A DNA stretch of 64,000 bases. Origin: Heterohyrax brucei. Its lineage: Eukaryota > Chordata > Mammalia > Hyracoidea > Procaviidae. Under the pieces are notes generated by a model. It was given only the letters and a program-made list of their open reading frames with translations, made no database searches and was not told the origin of the DNA. The translations under genes were made by a program, and so were the position numbers. The DNA lies in NCBI GenBank assembly GCA_028571685.1, contig CM053140.1:149963701-150027700 (forward strand), given 5' to 3'. Each line of letters opens with the position of its first letter. Position 1 is the stretch's first letter. This document shows positions 47,340-60,432 of this stretch, piece after piece.

Positions 47340-49160
47340 AGAATAATATTCCAAGTTTAGGAACAATGACACTTTCCATTTACAAATGTAAGAGAGAAAG
47401 AGGTTTATGTTTAAAATTTTTAAATAGGAGGGCAATAATCTTTGATTTGATCAACAAGGAACTTAAAGGATTTTGAAATAAAAATGTCATTTAACCAGTT
47501 AATTCACCTATCAGATATCACATGTTCTCATAAAATATTCTGAAGGATATATATCAAGCAAAACAATTAAAATCTGGGATTATCACATTTGAATTGTACC
47601 CCTAACTAATGATGTACTTAGGCTATTGCAATTATCAAGGGATGACAAATTAAACATCTACAGTAGAGTGGAAAACCTCCAGTTGTGTCAAGATGTTCAA
47701 CATGTAACTCTTAGCAATTCTACTAATCTCATGTGTAGAAAACACTTTTTATATTTCTTATTCCATAGTCAAAGACAAAAAGCTCATGACAATGGATGAC
47801 TTTTTGGTTTGTTTTTTGCTGTAAAAAAAAATGGCCATATTATATTACAAAAACAGTAAGGCAGAAAACTAAAACTGAATCATTTTAAAGCAAATATTGT
47901 TTGAAGAAACAGAAACTATTGTCAAAGGTTTAGAGGAAAAAACTACTTTTTAAAGTACAAGGCACTAGAGGTTTTTCTTTAAAGGAAAATAAAGATGTTT
48001 CTTACATGTCTCACGTTATGATTTTGGTAGAATCTTCAATATAATAAAACACCAAAACCTATTTTTGGTAGTTAGTCAAAGAAGATGCACTGAAAAAAAA
48101 TTTAAAAGAATCCTTAATAAAAATGTTTCTTGGAAAAAGACTACAAGCATAATCACATTGGTATGCTTACTTTAACAGCAATGAAGAAAAAAAAATGATT
48201 CTCAAGACATGTTCTGAGATATTACTATATGATAAATTCATTCTCTTAATTATTTATGGGCAAATCACATTTTAAATAAAGCTGCTATGTGTAAAAAGGC
48301 ACAAGCATGTAATCGATATCACAATTTCATTTAAAAAAGACTTTTAACATACAGTGAACTTACTATACTTCATAATGAGATGGGCAGTGGCCAGGGAAAT
48401 GTCTTATGGCAGAGTGCTTAAGAAAGCAGAGAACACAAATAAAAACACAGATTTTTCTGTTACCACATCAAAAAAGCTCTTCTAAATTTATTAAACTTGT
48501 CTTTAATAGTAAGTGATTATCAGGAGTGTTCAACCTCATAAATTAACAATTTTGCATGCTCAAAAAGTCTCTTCAAGCTAAAAATCACATTTTAACAATG
48601 ACTAAGAAAACAATGGCTTGTCGATAGAAAATTATGCCATTGACAGAGACTTCGAAAACAGACACTTGAAAATGTATGGCAACAGATGATCTACTGGGAA
48701 GTCTATTGGTACTCTTTTGCTCAAGTTTGATTATAAATAGACAGATGCATTAGCCATGACCTGAGAAGGGCACAGTGACAAGAGACTCAGAACCCTCAGG
48801 GATGAGTGTCTGGGTTATACCACAAGGTAAGCTACCTAGTCCAGCAAAATGCATAGTAAAGAAAGAAGACAATGAATGTTTGTTGCAACCTGGAGACCAG
48901 CTGCAGCACAGTAGTTTACCTTACTAAAAATGTACTGACTAGGATTTGAAAGAGCTCTTTCTGGAACTTACATGAAGAAAGTGCATTCAATCTGCTCAGG
49001 GAGTGGAGTGTCATAAATACTACAGTATGTTGTTCAAGTCTCTCCTTGAAGATTAAGACACTCATTTTGCCAGTTGTTGCGAGTGTTCTCTGCTGAGTTT
49101 TGGACTTGGGAATTGACCTCTGCTGAGCTGTATATTAGTAAATATGTGTGTGCATTACAT
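47340..49160. other. Upstream flank, unique sequence
   Basis: AT-rich DNA with no gene, RNA gene or clear repeat. Confidence 0.4.
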
Positions 49161-49163
49161 ACA

Positions 49164-49612
49164 TTGTTGTGGATTGAATTATGCATCCCCCACCCCCACC
49201 CCCAAAAACGTGTGTATCAATTTGACTGGGCCATGATTTCCAGTGTTTTATGATGGCCCAACATTTTGCCACTTGATGGGATTTTCTTGTATGTTGTAAA
49301 CTCTACCACTATGTTTTAGTAAGATGGATTAGCAGCAGTTATACTGATGAGGTCTAAAAGACTAAATAGAGTCCTAAGCCAGTCTCTTTAGAGATACAAA
49401 GGAACAAGGTGAGCAAAGAGACACAATGACCCATACCATCAAGAAAGTAGTGCTGGGAGTTGAACGTGCCCTTTAAACTTGAAATTCCTGTGCTGTGATC
49501 CTCCCCAGACCAAAAGAAAACTGATGCGACACAAGGACCTTCCTCCAGAGCCAACAGAGACAGGAAGCCTTCCCTTGAAAATGGAGCCACGCATTTTTGG
49601 CTACTAAGATAT
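49164..49612 (+). mobile_element. LTR-like element (MaLR/MLT-type)
   Basis: Third copy of the family found at 32.5-33.5 kb. It starts tgttgtggattgaattatgc, has gggccatgatttccagtgtt, accatcaagaaagtagtgct and aaggaccttcctccagagcc, and lacks the last part. A C-rich run (ccccacccccacccccaaaa) lies near the start. Confidence 0.55.
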
Positions 49613-49795
49613 CTATACTACATGTATCTTACTGTGTATTTATCATATAGATTAATAGTATGTATTTTTTTATATATTAAAAGTATTAAAATACAGAAAG
49701 TTAAAATGCACTTAGAAAAATGTAACCATAAAATTAAAAAAAAATCTTATTTCACTATTTCTCAGTGGTAAATTTTCTATTGTATTGATATCTGA

Positions 49796-50320
49796 ATGTA
49801 TTGCATCAGGTAAATGTGATGCAAAAGAACTCTCTAAAGTGTTGAAAAGCAAAAATGTCACTTTCAGATGCCATGGTATTTTCAACTGCCTTGCATACAT
49901 GTGAAAGCTGGACAATGAATAAGCAAGACTGTAAAGAATTGATGTCTTTGAATTATGATGTTGGTGAAGAATAATGAATATACCATGGACTACTAGAATA
50001 ATGAACAAGTTTGTTTTGGAAGAGTACAGCCAGAATTCTACTTAGAATTGAGGATGGGAAGACTTCATCTCATGTGCTTTGGACACATTATCAGGAGGGA
50101 ACAGGCCCTGAAAAAGAACATCACTCTTACTGAGATAAAGTATGAAGAAGAGAAAGACCCTTGACAAGATGGATTAACATAGTGCCTGTAACAATAGGCT
50201 CAAACATAGCAGTGACTGTTAGGATTGCACAAGACCAGCACAAGACCCAGCAGTGCTTTATTCTGTAGTATATAGGGTCACTGTAAGTTGGAAGTGACTT
50301 GACAGTACCTGAAAATGAGA
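49796..50320 (+). repeat. RTE (BovB-like) LINE, 3' fragment
   Basis: Shows aaagtgttgaaaagcaaaaa, acatgtgaaagctggacaat, gaatataccatggactacta and the 3' end atatagggtcactgtaagtt. It is 5'-truncated and all frames are broken. Confidence 0.88.
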
Positions 50321-50324
50321 GTGA

Positions 50325-51825
50325 AATACAAATTTTAATGATCTTGTCAGTGAAAGACATACAATTAATGGTGGTTTACTATTTTTGAAAATTTTGACTT
50401 AATATTTCTTATGCAAAACATGATTTTACATTTATCTTGATACTTAGCTTTTATGGCTGTAATTGGAAGAAGTACACTCTCAGTTGATAAATTATGATAC
50501 TCACACTTCAGTCGTATCTATAATACATGTGTGTTTTCTTGTTGGAATCAGTAACGTTCTTGCAAATTTGAAAAGTGTTATATGTCTGTATGTTTTTAAG
50601 GTTACTTCAAACCCACTGAAAAATCTTTTTTTGGAAGATCTGGAGAGTTGAAAATTTTGTTTATGTAATTTTCATAATGCAGATGTGAGAGTTTGATAAG
50701 GAACAAACAATATCTGCTTCATATAGGTCACATTTGAGTGAATACTAACAATTCACTTTCACTGTAAACTATACAATCTTGAACAGTACAAATAATTACT
50801 GGATTTGTACCCAGGTTATCCAGCTCAGCATCAAGATTATCACTGGAATTGACTATTCACCTTTTTCTAAGAGACTATTAAGACAAATCCCAGAAATTCT
50901 TCACTCTCATTTGATCTCAGTCACCACAAAAACTACCTGATATACTATTACCTTCAGTACTTGCATTGTGCCCTCTGTGATCACTACCACCACTTGTGAT
51001 CAGCAGTTCCTCTATTTCCTTGATTTTTGGTCTTCATTGTACCGTATTTTTACAGAAACAATATGAATCTTCTAAGTTTGTTTGACAACCTCATCCTCCC
51101 ACTGGAAAGCATATTTATAAGCACCAATATGCCACATTTTTCTTAATGTTGCTGTGAAAAGAAAAAAAAAATTAGCACAGTCCACTTGCAAAAAAAGTAA
51201 TTTGCGTGGGCTAGGGTGTGGTTGGCAAACAAATGTAGAAGACATACTTTGTTTGTGTAAAAATGTGGTATCTTCGTTCTTCAGTAATGACCCTGCTTCC
51301 CTCATAGGACTCCTAGCTAGTGACTATTTTCTCTCTTGTATTAGGAATTCCTCCAGATTATGCAAAGTGTTTTCTGTACTCTATCTTGCTCTTCAGTGTT
51401 CTTGCAAATTGTTTCTTTCTTCCTGTCTCCTTCAAAACCCAGAGCCGTGTGATTAAATTTCTACCCACTTCTTCTTACATCTATAATCTCAAACTATTCT
51501 AATCATTCCTTTATGTTTACTCATCTAATTTCTTAGGTTATACCAGTTTCATAACCTTATTTTCACTAATTTACCATCCACTGCCAAGTATTTGGCCATC
51601 ATCACTAACTACCCATTTTCCTGCTCCTTCAGGGTCCCTCTTTAACCCATTTCTGTCTGGCTTCCATCAAAATATTCCTCTTCACTTTCTCATGTGCAGG
51701 TAGTCATCAGTAATGTCCAAGTTCCAGAAATCAAATGACACATTTCTTTCCCCTTACTTCTCGTCTTCTCAGCAGCATTGACCCAAACTGACTACTCTCT
51801 CATTTATGACACTGTGTCCTTTTAT
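50325..51825. other. Upstream flank, nothing firmly recognised
   Basis: Mostly unique DNA. The pyrimidine-rich stretch at about 51.4-51.8 kb may be old L2. No gene signature. Confidence 0.35.
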
Positions 51826-51829
51826 AGGT

Positions 51830-52350
51830 GGAATGACTTGTTAGCATCTCCAGGGAAAGGATACCGTCACAAGGAGGATAACAACCCACTTCATAGTTTG
51901 CAAGTGTTAAGGTTTTTAAGAAAGACACGACACACATGCAAGCATTAGATGGAACAATGCTTAACTCAAACAGAGAAGAGACAGAGCAAGGTTAGCTTCA
52001 ATACCTGGCATAGGTCCTCCAAAGCCAGCAGATCTCTCTCCACAGCGGAGCTGTGAGATGATCTGCACATAGACATCGTGTGCTTCTGGAGAACTCCTTC
52101 CTTCCCTAGCGGGAGCAGGAATAAAAGTGGGGTTGGTCAAGTACCGTACAATACACATGCTTAGCTAAGCAGTTCCTGGCAAGACTGACATGTGCTCAGG
52201 GCAATGAGGGAGGGATGTGCTGATAGGGTACCATCTGCTATGGATTGTATTTTGGGTTAAGATGCCCTAGAAAAAGAGTCATCCTACATTAACATTCCAT
52301 CCAGGAAACCAGGCCAGCACATCTGGTCCTGAGTACAAGATTCATTTGTG
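51830..52350 (-). mobile_element. Possible ERV-type LTR
   Basis: On the minus strand the stretch has features common to retroviral LTRs: an AT-rich upstream part, a central block ctccgctgtggagagagatc, and a late block ttgcatgtgtgtcgtgtctt followed by taaaaaccttaaca. I cannot name the family and see no target-site duplication or internal genes nearby. Confidence 0.35.
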
Positions 52351-52849
52351 AACCACAGAGAAAAGTGGCAGGCTGCTCTCAGCCCCCTTCTACATCTTTC
52401 TAGACTTCAGTCTGTCTTTTTTCCCCCTGCTTCACAAGCAGTTTCTTTTTACACTTACTATCAATTTCTTTAGTTTCTGTCTATCTGCCCTAAGCTGTAC
52501 TTTTCTCTCTAATGATTTTCTGAGTTTTTCTGATTATATGTTAGCAAATACTTTTTACAAATTAGTGATAAAATACATACAGAATAAATTTGTTTCTTCT
52601 GCTTTTAGGTTTATATATCCAGTTGTCTACTTGATGTATTCACTTTTATGTCCAATATAGAATTCAAGAAAATAGAAAACTCTTCACCCATAATTTCACT
52701 TCCCAGAACCTCTTTCTCTACCCTTCTACCTGATCTTATTTAATGCAACCCTGACAAGCTGTTTAAGTGGAAAACCCAGGAGTCATTATTGATTATTTCC
52801 TTCCCCGCATCTCCTATGTCTTCCTTATCAAAATTTTACTAGGTGTAGG

Positions 52850-53020
52850 AATTCTGGGGTGATGCAAATGGTTAAGTGATCAACTACTAGCCAAACCTAT
52901 GCAGTGATACCTCAAAAGACAGGCCTAGGGATCTCCTCCCAAAAGTCATGACCTTGAAAGCCCTATAGATCACAAGTTCTATTCTGCACACACGAGGTCA
53001 TAATGAGTTGTAATCAACTG
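52850..53020 (+). repeat. AfroSINE variant
   Basis: Forward copy of a variant with ggtgatgcaaatggttaagt, the internal block caggcctagggatctcctcc, and gcacacacgaggtcataatg. The same variant occurs at 57545-57745. Confidence 0.75.
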
Positions 53021-53145
53021 GATATCGACTCATAGTAACCCTACAGGACAGAGAGAGTGTCCAAGGAGTGCCTGGCAGATCTGAACTGTCAAACGTTTGG
53101 TTAGCAGCCGTAGCACTTAACTACTATGCCACCAGGTTTTCCAGT
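53021..53145 (-). repeat. AfroSINE
   Basis: Reverse copy abutting the previous one. It shows agtaaccctacaggacagag, tccaaggagtgcctggcaga and ggttagcagccgtagcactt, and ends ccaccaggttttcc. Confidence 0.88.
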
Positions 53146-53974
53146 CAACTGGACAGCAACTAACAAATTCTACAAGGTCTTCCTTCACTGTGCTCCTTAA
53201 ATCCATCCGTATTTCTTAGTGTTTATACCTTCAAATGATCAAAGACATCATTGTCTGCAGACAACCTAATGTACAGGCTGGAGTCCTGCAGAGGACAGCT
53301 AGTTCATTTTCTTACTTCCTTTCTAACACGTCCCCAGCACACTCTCCAGTGTGATGTGTTTCTTCATTGGTAAGTATTCCAAACATACAGAAATACACAG
53401 AGCACAACATAACACCCATATCTATACCACTGGAATTTACCAACATAAAATTTTGTTGTATTTATTTTGCATTGTTTTGTAAGAGAAAATAATTTTAAGA
53501 TATAACCAAAGCTATGCTGCTGTCTCTCTTCTGTCCTCTATCTCCAGAGGTAAACATAATCTTGAAGATGGAGTGAAGTATTTCTCTTGAATATAAAGAC
53601 ATAAATGAAACTGGGGAATATTTCACTTAGCAAAATCAAGAATTAAATTTATCTATGGACATTGGTTCATGTTCCCTAGAACTTATTCCTCACAAAACAA
53701 CTAGAACTGTCTTTTAAAACAGTAAATGGAATCTTTTACACCCATCCTTAAAATCCTTCACTAGTTTCCATTTACTCTTAAAATGAAATCTATATGCTTT
53801 ACAAGATCATCCTATGTAATGCAGTCCCTCAGAACTTTTCTGTCTTGATCTTAAACCTTGGTAACAGCTTTTCCCACAATGATCTTTATTCTCTTCTTTA
53901 AACATACCATGGCTTTAGCCCTCTCACAGCCTGTGAACTTGAGAAATCTCTCACTGGGATAGCTTGGCTGATTA

Positions 53975-54302
53975 ACAACTTACTATGCTTCTGATACTGT
54001 TTCATGTACTTTGCATATCATGCCTACCTTTCTAACAGCTTTACAAGGTAGATACTATCCCACTGACTCACTGCCATGAAGTCGATTCTGACTCACAGTG
54101 ACCCTACAGGGCAGAGGAGAACTGCCCCATGTTGTTTCCAACGAGCGCTTGGTGAGTGTGAACCGTTGACCCTTTGGTTAGCAGCCATAACTCCTAACCA
54201 CTACTCCACCAAGGTTTCTGCTTATTTTCCAGGTGAAGAACAAGACAGAGAGATTAAGTGGATTAAGAGACTTGCCTGGGGTCATTTAGCCAGTACTTAG
54301 GG
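53975..54302 (+). repeat. MIR-type SINE split by an AfroSINE
   Basis: The left part ends aaggtagatactatccc and the right part continues ttattttccaggtgaagaac, then ggggtcatttagccag. Together they make one old MIR-like unit, with the AfroSINE between. Confidence 0.55.
54060..54222 (-). repeat. AfroSINE nested in MIR
   Basis: Reverse copy with tgccatgaagtcgattctga, gtgaccctacagggcagagg, gaactgccccatgttgtttc and ggttagcagccataactcct. Confidence 0.92.
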
Positions 54303-54304
54303 GT

Positions 54305-55510
54305 GGTTGTTCTCTCAGCAGTACAACAGTTGGCTGAGTCTCATCTTCAATCTTTGTTCAAATTCATATATTCAGAGTCCTGCAAATTATTTCATAGAAA
54401 TCATTATAATCTATAGTCATATGGTTTACTTATCTACTTTATATCTTGTTAATTCAACTTCAAGCTTCACAAAGGAATGAATCATGCCATGTCATGATGG
54501 CCTACCACATAATAACAGGCTCATCATTAAACATTTTTTCAGTGACTGAATAAATATTTCACAATAATGCATATGAGATATGTCCTCGTAAGTCTTTCTC
54601 AGTTCAAATAAAAGGATATCATCCTTTCACTCTGGTATTCTAGAAAATCTTGGACTCATTTTCTTCAAGTTTAATTGAAATTTAATAAATCTGTATAATA
54701 ATTAAGAATTGACTTTTTTCCCCACCAAATTCCATACCTTCAATGGTTTGTGCAATAAATCTCTTGAATGAAACTATCTCTTTGAAGTACTCAAAGTGAT
54801 GCTAATTTTTGGGTTAAATTCAAATGATAAAGTGTTTAACACAATATCATCTTGGCTAGAATTTTTTAGACAATTTAAAATGGTCCTGAGTTCATTGTCA
54901 GTTGTAAATATGGGATTAACTGTAATACGATGATTTAAGAAAGAATTTCTCATAATGCATTTTTCTTTTCCGGATGCTATCATGATTTTCGCTGTCAGAG
55001 GGAATAATGGTTCCATGTGTAGCTTAGGGAAAACTTAAGTCAAATATGCAAATATTTAAGAATGAATTTAGTACCATAGATCCTTCTTGGAAATAGGGAA
55101 GACATAAAATAAAGCACTTTATGTAAAAGGCTTTAAGGGTTATCTGTCAAACTGCTCATAAAATGCATTAAATTTCCTTTAGAACAGAATGATTTCAATC
55201 ATGCACAGGTGACAGAGAACTTATAAATAGAAGATTTTAAAAATTAGCATTGGCAATTTCTATTCAAATTCCATATATGTGTGACTAAAATCATTCCAAA
55301 AACATAAAAAGCTTTTTAATAAAGTCCAGAGCTTATTTGTTATCTGGAAGGCAGGAAACCACCAGCATGGTTAGACTAATAATACCTATGTAATAAATGT
55401 AGGAAGGTTTGATATACAGGCAGGAAACATGAAATGCACCTTAAAAAAAAAAGGAGGAACACAGATTTTTGTTTTTCACATGCAGTAATCAGCCTAGATT
55501 TTCAAAGAAA
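54305..55510. other. Upstream flank, unique sequence
   Basis: AT-rich DNA with no gene or clear repeat. Confidence 0.4.
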
Positions 55511-55513
55511 ACC

Positions 55514-55650
55514 CGCATGCAGCAGAGAGGAATAGTGTGCTGTCACTGGACAGGGAGAGCAGTGGAAGCTGCATATAGGTGGGCATGTAAATTTATACGG
55601 GAATGTACATTTTCACTCAGTCATATTAAATAAAAAATTTTAAAAAAAGA
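55514..55650 (+). mobile_element. L1-3'UTR-like retroposon fragment
   Basis: Shows gagaggaatagtgtgctgtc, then actggacagggagagcagtg and atttatacgggaatgtacat, ending in an A-rich tail. Same unit as at 16.6 and 62.3 kb. Confidence 0.7.
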
Positions 55651-55654
55651 AAAC

Positions 55655-56440
55655 AAAAATGTAAACAAAATGCCACTGTAATACTGAACTAAATAAATTT
55701 AAATTGGCATGAGAAAGTAATCCACTCTGTCTCAGGATGTTATATTCCAAAAAATATGTTTTAACTGAAATGTCATTTATCTGTAATTTCTGACATACTT
55801 GGTAGTGTTTCTGACATGCAGAATAATGTTTTCTACCCAGACTATTTTGCTAGAGTAGATACAACTTCAGTAATTTCTGAGTGATTTCTTGGGGTTGCAG
55901 TTGTGAAATGCAATCAGTGAAAATCTGGAAAGCACATCATTCTGTAGCGAAAATGCGTTTCAGGATACAAAGTCATGAATATAGAATGGCCAATCTAGGT
56001 TTCCTAAAAACACATAATGAGGTTGAAAATGACAGAAATTAAAACAGGTAGAGAAAGAACTTTTGGAAAATATTTAAAAATTCAAATAATATTGCAAGAT
56101 GAGCACTAAGGCTTGAAAGGATGTTGCTTTTATTTCAATGCCTAATATCAGTGGAACTGGAAAATAGATTAACAAAAATAATAAAAATAAAAAAGAATGT
56201 TTGAAAAAAGTTTAATATCTTTATAAACAAAATGCTTTGCCTTTTGTTTATAATTTTACACACGTAAGTTTCTTTTCTTTCAGATTTTTATAGTTGTTAT
56301 TCTGCAACTACTTCATCTATTCTATCTCCTTTTGAATTATTTTCATTCAAAAAGAGAAAGGATTATTGACGATTCAAAAATAACTATCAGAAAGAAAGGA
56401 AATATTTGCCTTCCATGATCAAAGTAAAAATGCCATTATC
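55655..56440. other. Upstream flank, nothing recognised
   Basis: AT-rich DNA without gene signatures. Confidence 0.4.
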
Positions 56441-56445
56441 CCAAA

Positions 56446-56612
56446 AACTCTGCTGGCAGTGAGTTCATTACAATTCATAGCAAGCCTAAAGAACAGAGCA
56501 GAACTTCCTCATAGTCTTTCAAGGGAACCAGCAATCAGTGAATTCAAACTGCCTGCCAATCTTTTGCTTAGGAGCCTGAGCCCTTAATCTGCAGGCCGAT
56601 AGGGCTTCATTA
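56446..56612 (-). repeat. AfroSINE, diverged
   Basis: Reverse copy (ctgctggcagtgagttcatt, aacagagcagaacttcctca, cagcaatcagtgaattcaaa) ending near gatagggcttc. Confidence 0.75.
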
Positions 56613-56653
56613 TACATAACTATATGTTAAACTTCCTTTCTCTTTTTCCTTTT

Positions 56654-56702
56654 ACACACACACGCACACACACACACACACAAACACATGCACACACACA
56701 GC
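56654..56702 (+). repeat. (CA)n microsatellite
   Basis: Interrupted CA array. Confidence 0.9.
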
Positions 56703-56867
56703 TTATAAATTTCTCACGCTGAAAAAAGATCAAATTAAGAAGACTAGGTGCCTCACACAAGATTCATATATGTATTTAGTCTGACACACACGAGATTGAC
56801 ACCATGAGATTTTTCATTGTATCTCAGTTGATTCTGTGGCAACTGATTCTATATTACATTTACACAC

Positions 56868-57045
56868 AAAATCAAACCCATTGTTGTAGTGTTGATTCTG
56901 ACTCATTGCTACCCTATAGGATAGGATAGCACTGTGCCATAGGGTTTCCAAGGCTGTAAATCTTTACAGAGTCAGATGGTAGGTTAATCTACTTTTTCAG
57001 TTAGCAGCCAAGTGCTTTAACCACTGCACCCCTGAGCTCCTTTAG
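56868..57045 (-). repeat. AfroSINE, long subtype
   Basis: Reverse copy with caaacccattgttgtagtgt, gctaccctataggataggat, the long-subtype block aaggctgtaaatctttacag and agttagcagccaagtgcttt. Confidence 0.88.
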
Positions 57046-57084
57046 GCTTGCTATAAATCATGATCAACCCACTAGCAATAGGTT

Positions 57085-57135
57085 TATATGTGTGTGTGTG
57101 TGTGTGTGTATGTGTATATGTATACACATATGCAC
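57085..57135 (+). repeat. (TG)n / (TA)n microsatellite
   Basis: TG array grading into TATG/TACA sequence between two SINEs. Confidence 0.85.
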
Positions 57136-57147
57136 ATATATGAATGT

Positions 57148-57298
57148 ACCCACCAGTGATATAGTGTTTCAGTGCTACATCTGGTAACCAAACCCACCAG
57201 GCACCCCTTGAAAACTCTATGGGGCAGTTCTACTCTGACCTATAGGATCACTATGAGTCAGAGTCGACTTGATAACAGTGGGTTTAGTTTTGTTTTTA
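57148..57298 (+). repeat. AfroSINE
   Basis: Forward copy with a decayed head (accagtgatatagtgtttca), then aacccaccaggcaccccttg, ctatggggcagttctactct and gagtcagagtcgacttgata. Confidence 0.9.
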
Positions 57299-57377
57299 TA
57301 TATGCACATGTATACATGTGTGTTGTGTATACACGTATATAGATACACACGTGCATACACACAGAAACGCATGTACA

Positions 57378-57536
57378 TAACCAAAAAACCGTTGCCAATT
57401 GGATTTTGACTCAAAGAAACTCAACTGGACTTAGTAGAATTAACAATAGGGTTTCCAAGGAGCAGCTGGTAGATTCAAACTGCTAACCTGTCAGTTAGCA
57501 ACTGAGCTCTTAACCACTGTATCACCAGAGCTCCAT
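57378..57536 (-). repeat. AfroSINE
   Basis: Reverse copy with accaaaaaaccgttgccaat, tttccaaggagcagctggta and tcagttagcaactgagctct, ending ccagagctcc. Confidence 0.88.
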
Positions 57537-57544
57537 AAACACAT

Positions 57545-57748
57545 GAAGAAATCCCTAGATGGTGCAAATGGTTAAGAAAGACTGCTAGCCTAAAAATTTG
57601 GAAGTTGAAATTATCCACTCAGAGACACCTAGGGAGATGGACCTGGTGATTTCCTTCCAAAAGATCACAGCCTTAAAACCGATAAAGCAGTCTACTCTAT
57701 ACATGTGGAGTCATCATGAGTTGAAATTTACTCAATGACAACTAACAT
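57545..57748 (+). repeat. AfroSINE variant
   Basis: Forward copy of the variant at 52.85 kb: tagatggtgcaaatggttaa, ggacctggtgatttccttcc, acatgtggagtcatcatgag and a tail caatgacaactaaca. Confidence 0.75.
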
Positions 57749-57759
57749 TAACAATATAT

Positions 57760-58560
57760 ATATGTATGTATAACTTCTTTTCTCCCAAGTACAATGAATG
57801 CTCCTTAATTACAGTAACTATGTATCAATATAAACAATATAAAAATACTAAGTGTCATGTATCATGGAAGTGATTATTTACTTTCTGAAGATTTGATATT
57901 AATTCTCGAATTATAAAGCAGGTGTCACTGAACTTATGATTTCAGATGGCTGCTAACATAAAAAGTAACTGACAGGCTTGTTGCCTGTAAAATGGGTTGG
58001 GAAGAATATCTGCTGGGTAACTCATCTCCCATTTTTCAAATAAACTGTTTTCCTAAACATAGAATTAAAGCACTCTAAAAACATAAGACCATAATTTAGT
58101 CTGGATGATTTTCCTCTTTTAGCACTCTCGAATTTGGCAAGGCGCCAAAATCCTTTCAACAAATAGGAATCTGAATAAAGAACATTGTTTCATTCTATCA
58201 TTTATCCAAGTAAGTGCTAACATTTTCAATGTAAATTTGAAATGGAAACATTTCTCATCTTCATCTTCGGTAACGATACAAATATAAGAATTCTTTTTAA
58301 TGTGCTCCAATGACCTGAATTATTTTAAGGCCTTTTCCATTATCAGTTACTAACAGTCAATTTCTTAGGGAACAAATTATTTTTCCTTGTAACAGAAAGC
58401 ATACTTAAAAAAGGAGCAGTTCATTTCTCTCCTGTGTAAAACATTTAAGAGCTTCTCTTACGCTATGACCAGGAAAATTATTTCCACTATGTCAGAATCC
58501 CATCCACTTTTGATGGCATTATCAATCAGATGGCCTTGCACCTAGCCTCTTTTAATGTAA
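57760..58560. other. Upstream flank, unique sequence
   Basis: AT-rich DNA with no gene or clear repeat. Confidence 0.4.
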
Positions 58561-59010
58561 CATTTTTACTGATTACAAAATAAATACTTATTTATCAGAG
58601 AAAACACAGAATAATCCATACAATGCAACAAAAAGTATCTATAATTCCATACTCCACACCACATTGTGGAGTATTTCCTTAAAATTCTGTTTTCTTGCAT
58701 GTTTATACAACTTGTTTTTTAAGTAAATTTAGGAAGATATTCTCAATACTGCTTAAAACTTGCTTTATTAGTTAAAATAATTTCCCCACATCATATTTAT
58801 TTAATAATATTTTAATAAACACATGATATGCCATCATCTCTATATGCCAAAATTTATTTAAGGTATGTAATACTGAGTGTTCATTACTTCTTTTTATCAT
58901 ATTATGAAAATATCATCTAAAGTATACTTCTAAAGCTAAAATTCCTAGATAAGAGTAAGACCATTAAACAATTTTTCTTGACATTATTACCAAATAGTTC
59001 TCCAGATTTT
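58560..59010. repeat. Possible old LINE remnant
   Basis: AT-rich stretch resembling a decayed LINE 3' region (taataaacacatgatatgcc, caaatagttctccag). Weak evidence. Confidence 0.25.
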
Positions 59011-60432
59011 TGAAAAAAGAAGGGCAGGCAGAGCTAAGATGGTGGAGTAGTCAGCTGCTTCCTGTGATCCAGCTAACAAAAAAAATTCAAAAGAAAAATA
59101 GAAATCAATTACATGTGACATTCTAAGAGGCCTGAACATCCAAAAGAAAGTAGAGATATCACATTTAGCAATGGGAAGAGAGAGTAGGTCCAGAAGTATC
59201 TACTACTTGCCAAAGCTGACCCAGAAGAAATCAACACCCCATGGATGGATTAGTTACAAGGAGCATGAAGAGGGCAGCAGTTGTGTAGGGAATGTGTCTT
59301 ACACAGAGGGAGAGACTAAGTAACAAAGAGCCCATTCATGCTTCCAGAATCAGTGAAAAATGGCATTCAGTCATCAAAAGCTAAATAATTTGACTCTAAC
59401 TTACCATGTGAGAATCTAAATCTTTACTTTGGGATAAACCTCTCTCCTTTGTCCCATCTGCTTTCTCTGCACAGTGCCTGAGCTGGCTCCAGAGACTGAT
59501 GCAACCCCTGGACAGGAAGTAGAACCACTTGCATGTGCCCTGAATCATCACCTAGCACTTGAAAGGAAATAATTTAACAAACCAAGAGGGGTTGGGGAGG
59601 GGAGAGGAGGGGATATCTGCTGGTTTCTCTGAACAAGGAATTTGGGACAGAAACACTTCCTTTTCCTAGATGCAGGCATAAGTGGTTCATAGAACTTAAA
59701 TACCTCTCACCTCTGCATTCAGCATCCACCACCAATAGTCTAGCTGTAAAACCTATCCACCTACACCCCTTAAGGAACAGGGACCCTTTTTCCTAACAAA
59801 CATGAATGACTGTCAGCTCTTTTCTTATCCTGACCAACCAGATAGCTGTGCCTACACCAATCATCTCTGTAGATCTAGGACTGTAGGGGATTGCTTGCAC
59901 CACATGCTTGGTGAATGACTACACTGACATGTAAGAAAAGTAAAAGGACTTTGGGGCTCACATACCTAGTAGCTAGTAGCTCTAACTACCTGGTGACAGG
60001 ATGCTAGAGATTCAAAGGCTGTGATAATCAAACTAGTGAATATTAATATACTACTTGAGTACTTGAAAATAAAACTAAACAAAAAGCTAGAGCACAATAA
60101 GCAAACATAAAATAAAAAAATACAATGAACAACTGATGGCTTGGAGACAATCAGTATTAAATCTTGTAAAGAGGTAAACCATGGCTTCAGAAATCTCCCA
60201 AAACAAAGAATCAAGAAATTTTTCATATGAAGAGAACTTATGGGAATTATCAGAGTTAGAAAACAAAAGATTAACAAACAGAACTCTTTAAGAGATCAGG
60301 AAGGTGATGAGACAAACTGTACCACAACATAATGACAAAATAAATAAACTGTAAGAAAGCATATCAAGACAAAGCAGAAATTCTGAGATTTATAATAAAA
60401 TTACAGAATCAGACAACTCTATAGAAAGTCAA

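Larger units (their letters stand above)
52680..53960 (+). repeat. L2-type LINE, interrupted
   Basis: Old LINE-2 sequence with aggagtcattattgattatt on the left and aaaatccttcactagtttcc, then tcacagcctgtgaac on the right. Two AfroSINEs lie in the middle. No intact frame. Confidence 0.5.
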
